The position numbers and the translations under genes were made by a program. Below are positions 32,918 through 33,020 of a DNA stretch of 33,020 bases, in pieces. Source of the DNA: Deltaproteobacteria bacterium (lineage in GTDB: Bacteria > Desulfobacterota > Binatia > DP-6); assembly GCA_005879205.1 (NCBI GenBank), contig VBLD01000086.1, forward strand, positions 1-33,020. The letters are read 5' to 3'. The notes beneath the pieces are model-generated. The model was not told the origin of the DNA. It did not search any database and was given only the letters and a program-made list of their open reading frames with translations. The number at the start of each line of letters is the position of its first letter. Position 1 is the first letter of the stretch.

Positions 32918-32946
32918 TTGACACTCCGTACCCTTTTACCTACGCT
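32918..32946 (+). promoter_or_regulatory. Sigma-70-type promoter of the tat gene
   Basis: A perfect -35 TTGACA (32918-32923), a 17-bp spacer and TACGCT (32941-32946). Transcription would begin about 2 nt before the ATG at 32955, a leaderless arrangement; no Shine-Dalgarno is present. Confidence 0.55.
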
Positions 32947-32954
32947 CGCCTCGC

Positions 32955-33020
32955 ATGTTCGGCATCGGAATGCCCGAGCTCCTCGTGATTCTCGTGGTCG
33001 CGCTCGTGGTTCTCGGCCCC
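32955..33020 (+). CDS. Twin-arginine translocase subunit TatA/TatB, 3'-truncated by the window
   Basis: The visible 22 codons read MFGIGMPELLVILVVALVV then LGP. This is the hallmark N-terminus of TatA/TatB: a Gly/Phe start, the conserved Glu-Leu, one membrane helix and the hinge Gly-Pro. The Tat system exports folded proteins. TatA and TatB cannot be told apart here because the amphipathic helix and tail lie outside the window. The gene has the promoter listed just upstream. Confidence 0.93.
   Translation, partial: MFGIGMPELLVILVVALVVLGP

Overview
The window is a GC-rich (roughly 70 percent), densely coded piece of bacterial chromosome. The mix suggests an uncultured Deltaproteobacteria/Binatota/Rokubacteria-type lineage: a sigma-54 activator of the GVATGV type, PtsP, a MEMO-like protein, a sedolisin peptidase, PKD/ASH and DUF11 secreted proteins, and Myxobacteria-like cysteine-rich C-D-DC-G-C motifs. 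This placement is inference from gene content and style only. I see no rRNA, tRNA, CRISPR array, integrase or transposase, and nothing clearly prophage-like.

Layout, left to right. 1-1145: the end of a VOC-family gene and a HAD hydrolase (+). 1147-1305: a short, previously easy-to-miss frame on the minus strand. 1494-4173: a minus-strand signalling operon of a 106-aa protein, an HDOD protein and a GAF/AAA+/Fis sigma-54 activator. 4327-4551: a small plus-strand protein. 4583-6686: a minus-strand group of two hypotheticals and a DacF/PBP5-type D,D-carboxypeptidase that is broken by a perfect 13-bp tandem duplication just before its KTG motif. 6788-8527: a ThDP-dependent enzyme (+) whose usual catalytic glutamate position is lysine. 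8560-9895: enoyl-CoA hydratase and THUMP protein (-). 9975-13589: two secreted propeller/PKD/ASH proteins (+), the second frameshifted. 13684-14120: a tandem, translationally coupled pair of small XRE regulators (+).

14127-17333: minus-strand operon of SDR oxidoreductase, selenium-binding-protein-like lipoprotein and double-GNAT acetyltransferase. 17456-18661: MFS transporter (+). 18665-20179: secreted sedolisin-type peptidase (-). 20283-22133: membrane-anchored B12-binding-type radical SAM protein (-). 22439-23263: an orphan CAP12/Pycsar-type TIR-like protein (+), behind a sigma-54-like promoter. 23264-23523: a strongly palindromic intergenic region. 23524-29322: a long minus-strand run: zinc-ribbon protein, MEMO-like protein, DegT/DnrJ/EryC1 aminotransferase, DUF11 lipoprotein and PtsP. 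29422-31743: class A penicillin-binding protein 1A (+). 31846-32871: histone-deacetylase-family amidohydrolase (-). 32955-end: start of a TatA/TatB gene (+).

How it fits together: most of the region is housekeeping and accessory metabolism in short, overlapping operons. Cell-envelope functions recur (carboxypeptidase, PBP1A, Tat, lipoproteins, secreted propellers). Regulation is sigma-54/PTS-Ntr flavoured (sigma-54 activator, PtsP, one sigma-54-like promoter), but a direct link between these parts is not shown by the sequence. The points most worth a second look are the 13-bp duplication in the carboxypeptidase, the Lys-for-Glu ThDP enzyme, the orphan TIR protein with its promoter, and a palindromic repeat shared by two intergenic regions.
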